From NCBI GenBank assembly GCA_001998905.1, contig MLAA01000005.1:94030-158029 (forward strand): a stretch of 64,000 nucleotides of DNA, written 5' to 3'. The notes below the pieces were generated by a model. It searched no databases. It saw nothing but the letters and a program-made list of their open reading frames with translations, and was not told the DNA's origin. The stretch is from Rodentibacter caecimuris. GTDB lineage: Bacteria > Pseudomonadota > Gammaproteobacteria > Enterobacterales > Pasteurellaceae. Shown piece by piece: positions 62,924 to 64,000 of the stretch (position 1 is the first letter of the stretch; the number at the start of each line of letters is the position of its first letter). The translations under genes and the position numbers were made by a program.

Positions 62924-63838
62924 ATGAGTATTTGGATCTATATGGGATTGATCACGTTGATTATTGCCGTGTTGTGTTTTTATCCCTTATTGCTGAATCA
63001 CCAAGAAGCTATCGAGCAACAACGTGATGAATTAAATAAAATGCTCTATCGTTCCCGCCTTATAGAAATTGAACGTGAAGAAGCTCAAGGATTATTAAAT
63101 AATGTAGAGCAAGTAAAGCAAGACTTACAAAAAATTTTATTAGAAGATATTCCAAATAAGCCTGTACAGGTTAGTTTAACAGAGAAGCGTTATGGCCGAA
63201 TTTGGTTTGTTTCCGGTTTTCTTTGTTTAGCGATAGTTAGTGGAGTGGTTTATTCAATGGTTGGAGCATGGAAATCGGAATCAATGTTAGTAAAAACTTA
63301 TCAAAAGCTGCCATATTTTTATGAACGCTTGAAGGAAGAGGAAACTAAACCACTAAATGATTCGGAAATGCAACAATTTGCAACAGCATTACGCTTTGAA
63401 TTACAAAAAAATCCTTCTGATCCGAAAAAATGGTGGTTGTTAGGACAGCTAGGGATGAATTTGGATAACCCTCAGCTAGCTTTTCAGAGCTATCGCCAAG
63501 CCTATGAGCAAAATAAGGAAAATACCGAATATAAATTGGCTTATGCTAGATTACTTATGTTTTCAGATGATCCTCGAGATAAAGTACAAGGAAGTGATCT
63601 ATTACGACAGGTTATTCGGCAAGATCACAGTAATCTTGAAGCCTTGAGCCTATTGGCATTTCGTTATTTTGAAACAGAAGATTATAAAATGGCGGCAGTT
63701 ACCTGGGCGATGATGTTACGCCTGATGCCACCTGATGATAAGCGGGTTCCTTTAATCGAAAAAAGTATCCGGGCGGCTCGTGATGCGCTTACGCTACAAG
63801 AGGAAGAAAAGAATAAAAGCGTTATCTCCCACGAATAG
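62924..63838 (+). CDS. ccmI: Cytochrome c maturation TPR protein CcmI
   Basis: A 304-residue protein with two membrane segments (about 4-22 and 90-110), a coiled loop between them, and periplasmic TPR repeats (about 150-290). It holds apocytochromes for the CcmF/CcmH lyase. It corresponds to the C-terminal half of the fused E. coli CcmH, or to NrfG. It starts at the base after the ccmH stop and is the last gene of the operon in view. Confidence 0.92.
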   Translation: MSIWIYMGLITLIIAVLCFYPLLLNHQEAIEQQRDELNKMLYRSRLIEIEREEAQGLLNNVEQVKQDLQKILLEDIPNKPVQVSLTEKRYGRIWFVSGFLCLAIVSGVVYSMVGAWKSESMLVKTYQKLPYFYERLKEEETKPLNDSEMQQFATALRFELQKNPSDPKKWWLLGQLGMNLDNPQLAFQSYRQAYEQNKENTEYKLAYARLLMFSDDPRDKVQGSDLLRQVIRQDHSNLEALSLLAFRYFETEDYKMAAVTWAMMLRLMPPDDKRVPLIEKSIRAARDALTLQEEEKNKSVISHE

Positions 63839-63886
63839 ATTTTTTTAATCTTTCATTGTTTATTGATATTTTTTGTGCGATTATTT

Positions 63887-64000
63887 GCAGAATTGCAGAA
63901 TTGCGGAATTGTAGAATTGCAGAATTGCAGAATTGCAGAATTGCAGAATTGCAGAAATGCAGAATTGTAGAAATGTAGAATTGCAGAATTGCAGAATTGT
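63887..64000 (+). repeat. Octanucleotide tandem repeat (GCAGAATT)n, at least 14 units
   Basis: Fourteen complete 8-base units from 63887 to 63998, plus two bases of a fifteenth, running off the window edge. Nine units are exact GCAGAATT; variants are GCGGAATT, GTAGAATT (twice), GCAGAAAT and GTAGAAAT. It begins 49 bases after the ccmI stop. The GCAGAATT unit gives an open frame in all plus-strand phases. Confidence 0.93.

Noticed and set aside
63887..64000. CRISPR array at the right edge
   Set aside because: The units are 8 bases long and contiguous with no spacers, so it is a simple tandem repeat.

Overview
The window looks like a chromosomal segment of a member of the Pasteurellaceae, in the Haemophilus influenzae-type DNA-uptake group. 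Three things support this: low-GC coding sequence throughout, at least 24 exact copies of the 9-base uptake signal AAGTGCGGT (either strand), and gene strings typical of Haemophilus (mrdA-rodA-rlpA-dacA-ybeD-lipB-lipA, pilABCD, focA-pflB-pflA-protein E, rlmN-pilW-rodZ-ispG-hisS, plsB/lexA/dapF). The species cannot be fixed from sequence alone. Almost all of the window is ordinary core genome. I saw no rRNA, tRNA, CRISPR array, insertion sequence or prophage.

Layout. 1-1.8 kb is decayed DNA: the 3' end of an unrecognised gene, a relic of an alpha/beta-hydrolase C-terminus, a DeoR-type regulator that has lost most of its DNA-binding domain, and further non-coding debris. 1.8-4.4 kb carries a full-length type VI secretion ATPase (clpV/tssH) with no other secretion gene in view. 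4.7-14.4 kb holds an aromatic amino-acid permease (mtr, with a TrpR-like operator), ppa, an M48 lipoprotein protease, alanine dehydrogenase with a sodium symporter, aspartase and groESL. 14.6-22.6 kb is the lipoate and cell-elongation block on the minus strand. 22.7-29.1 kb runs rhlB, a small acetyltransferase, yacG, coaE and the pilABCD competence-pilus operon, with a CRP-S/Sxy-type site in the pilA/ampD divergent region. 29.8-30.3 kb is a 480-base gene-free stretch with three consensus DnaA boxes. 30.3-33.1 kb is rppH-lgt-thyA-tadA.

33.1-46 kb mixes ung, grcA (paired FNR boxes), plsB, lexA (two SOS boxes), dapF, the alternative ribosomal proteins bL31B/bL36B under a Fur/Zur-like operator, a cystine symporter, a protein E adhesin homologue, and pflA, pflB, focA. 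45.8-48.8 kb is hinT-ycfL-nagZ-rlmC. 49-54.8 kb is rlmN-pilW-rodZ-ispG-hisS-yfgM. A TerC-family membrane protein and sodA follow. 57-63.8 kb is a complete cytochrome c maturation operon ccmABCDEF-dsbE-ccmH-ccmI, preceded by an FNR-like box and a 7-2-7 NarP-type site. The window ends inside an octanucleotide tandem repeat of at least 14 units.

Taken together the genes describe a facultative anaerobe (pyruvate formate-lyase with its spare glycyl-radical domain, aspartase, c-type cytochrome assembly under FNR/NarP-like sites) that is naturally competent. No clearly new multi-gene system is visible. The items most worth a second look are the isolated clpV in a decayed neighbourhood, the DnaA-box cluster, the two octanucleotide repeats, and the regulatory sites listed under findings.
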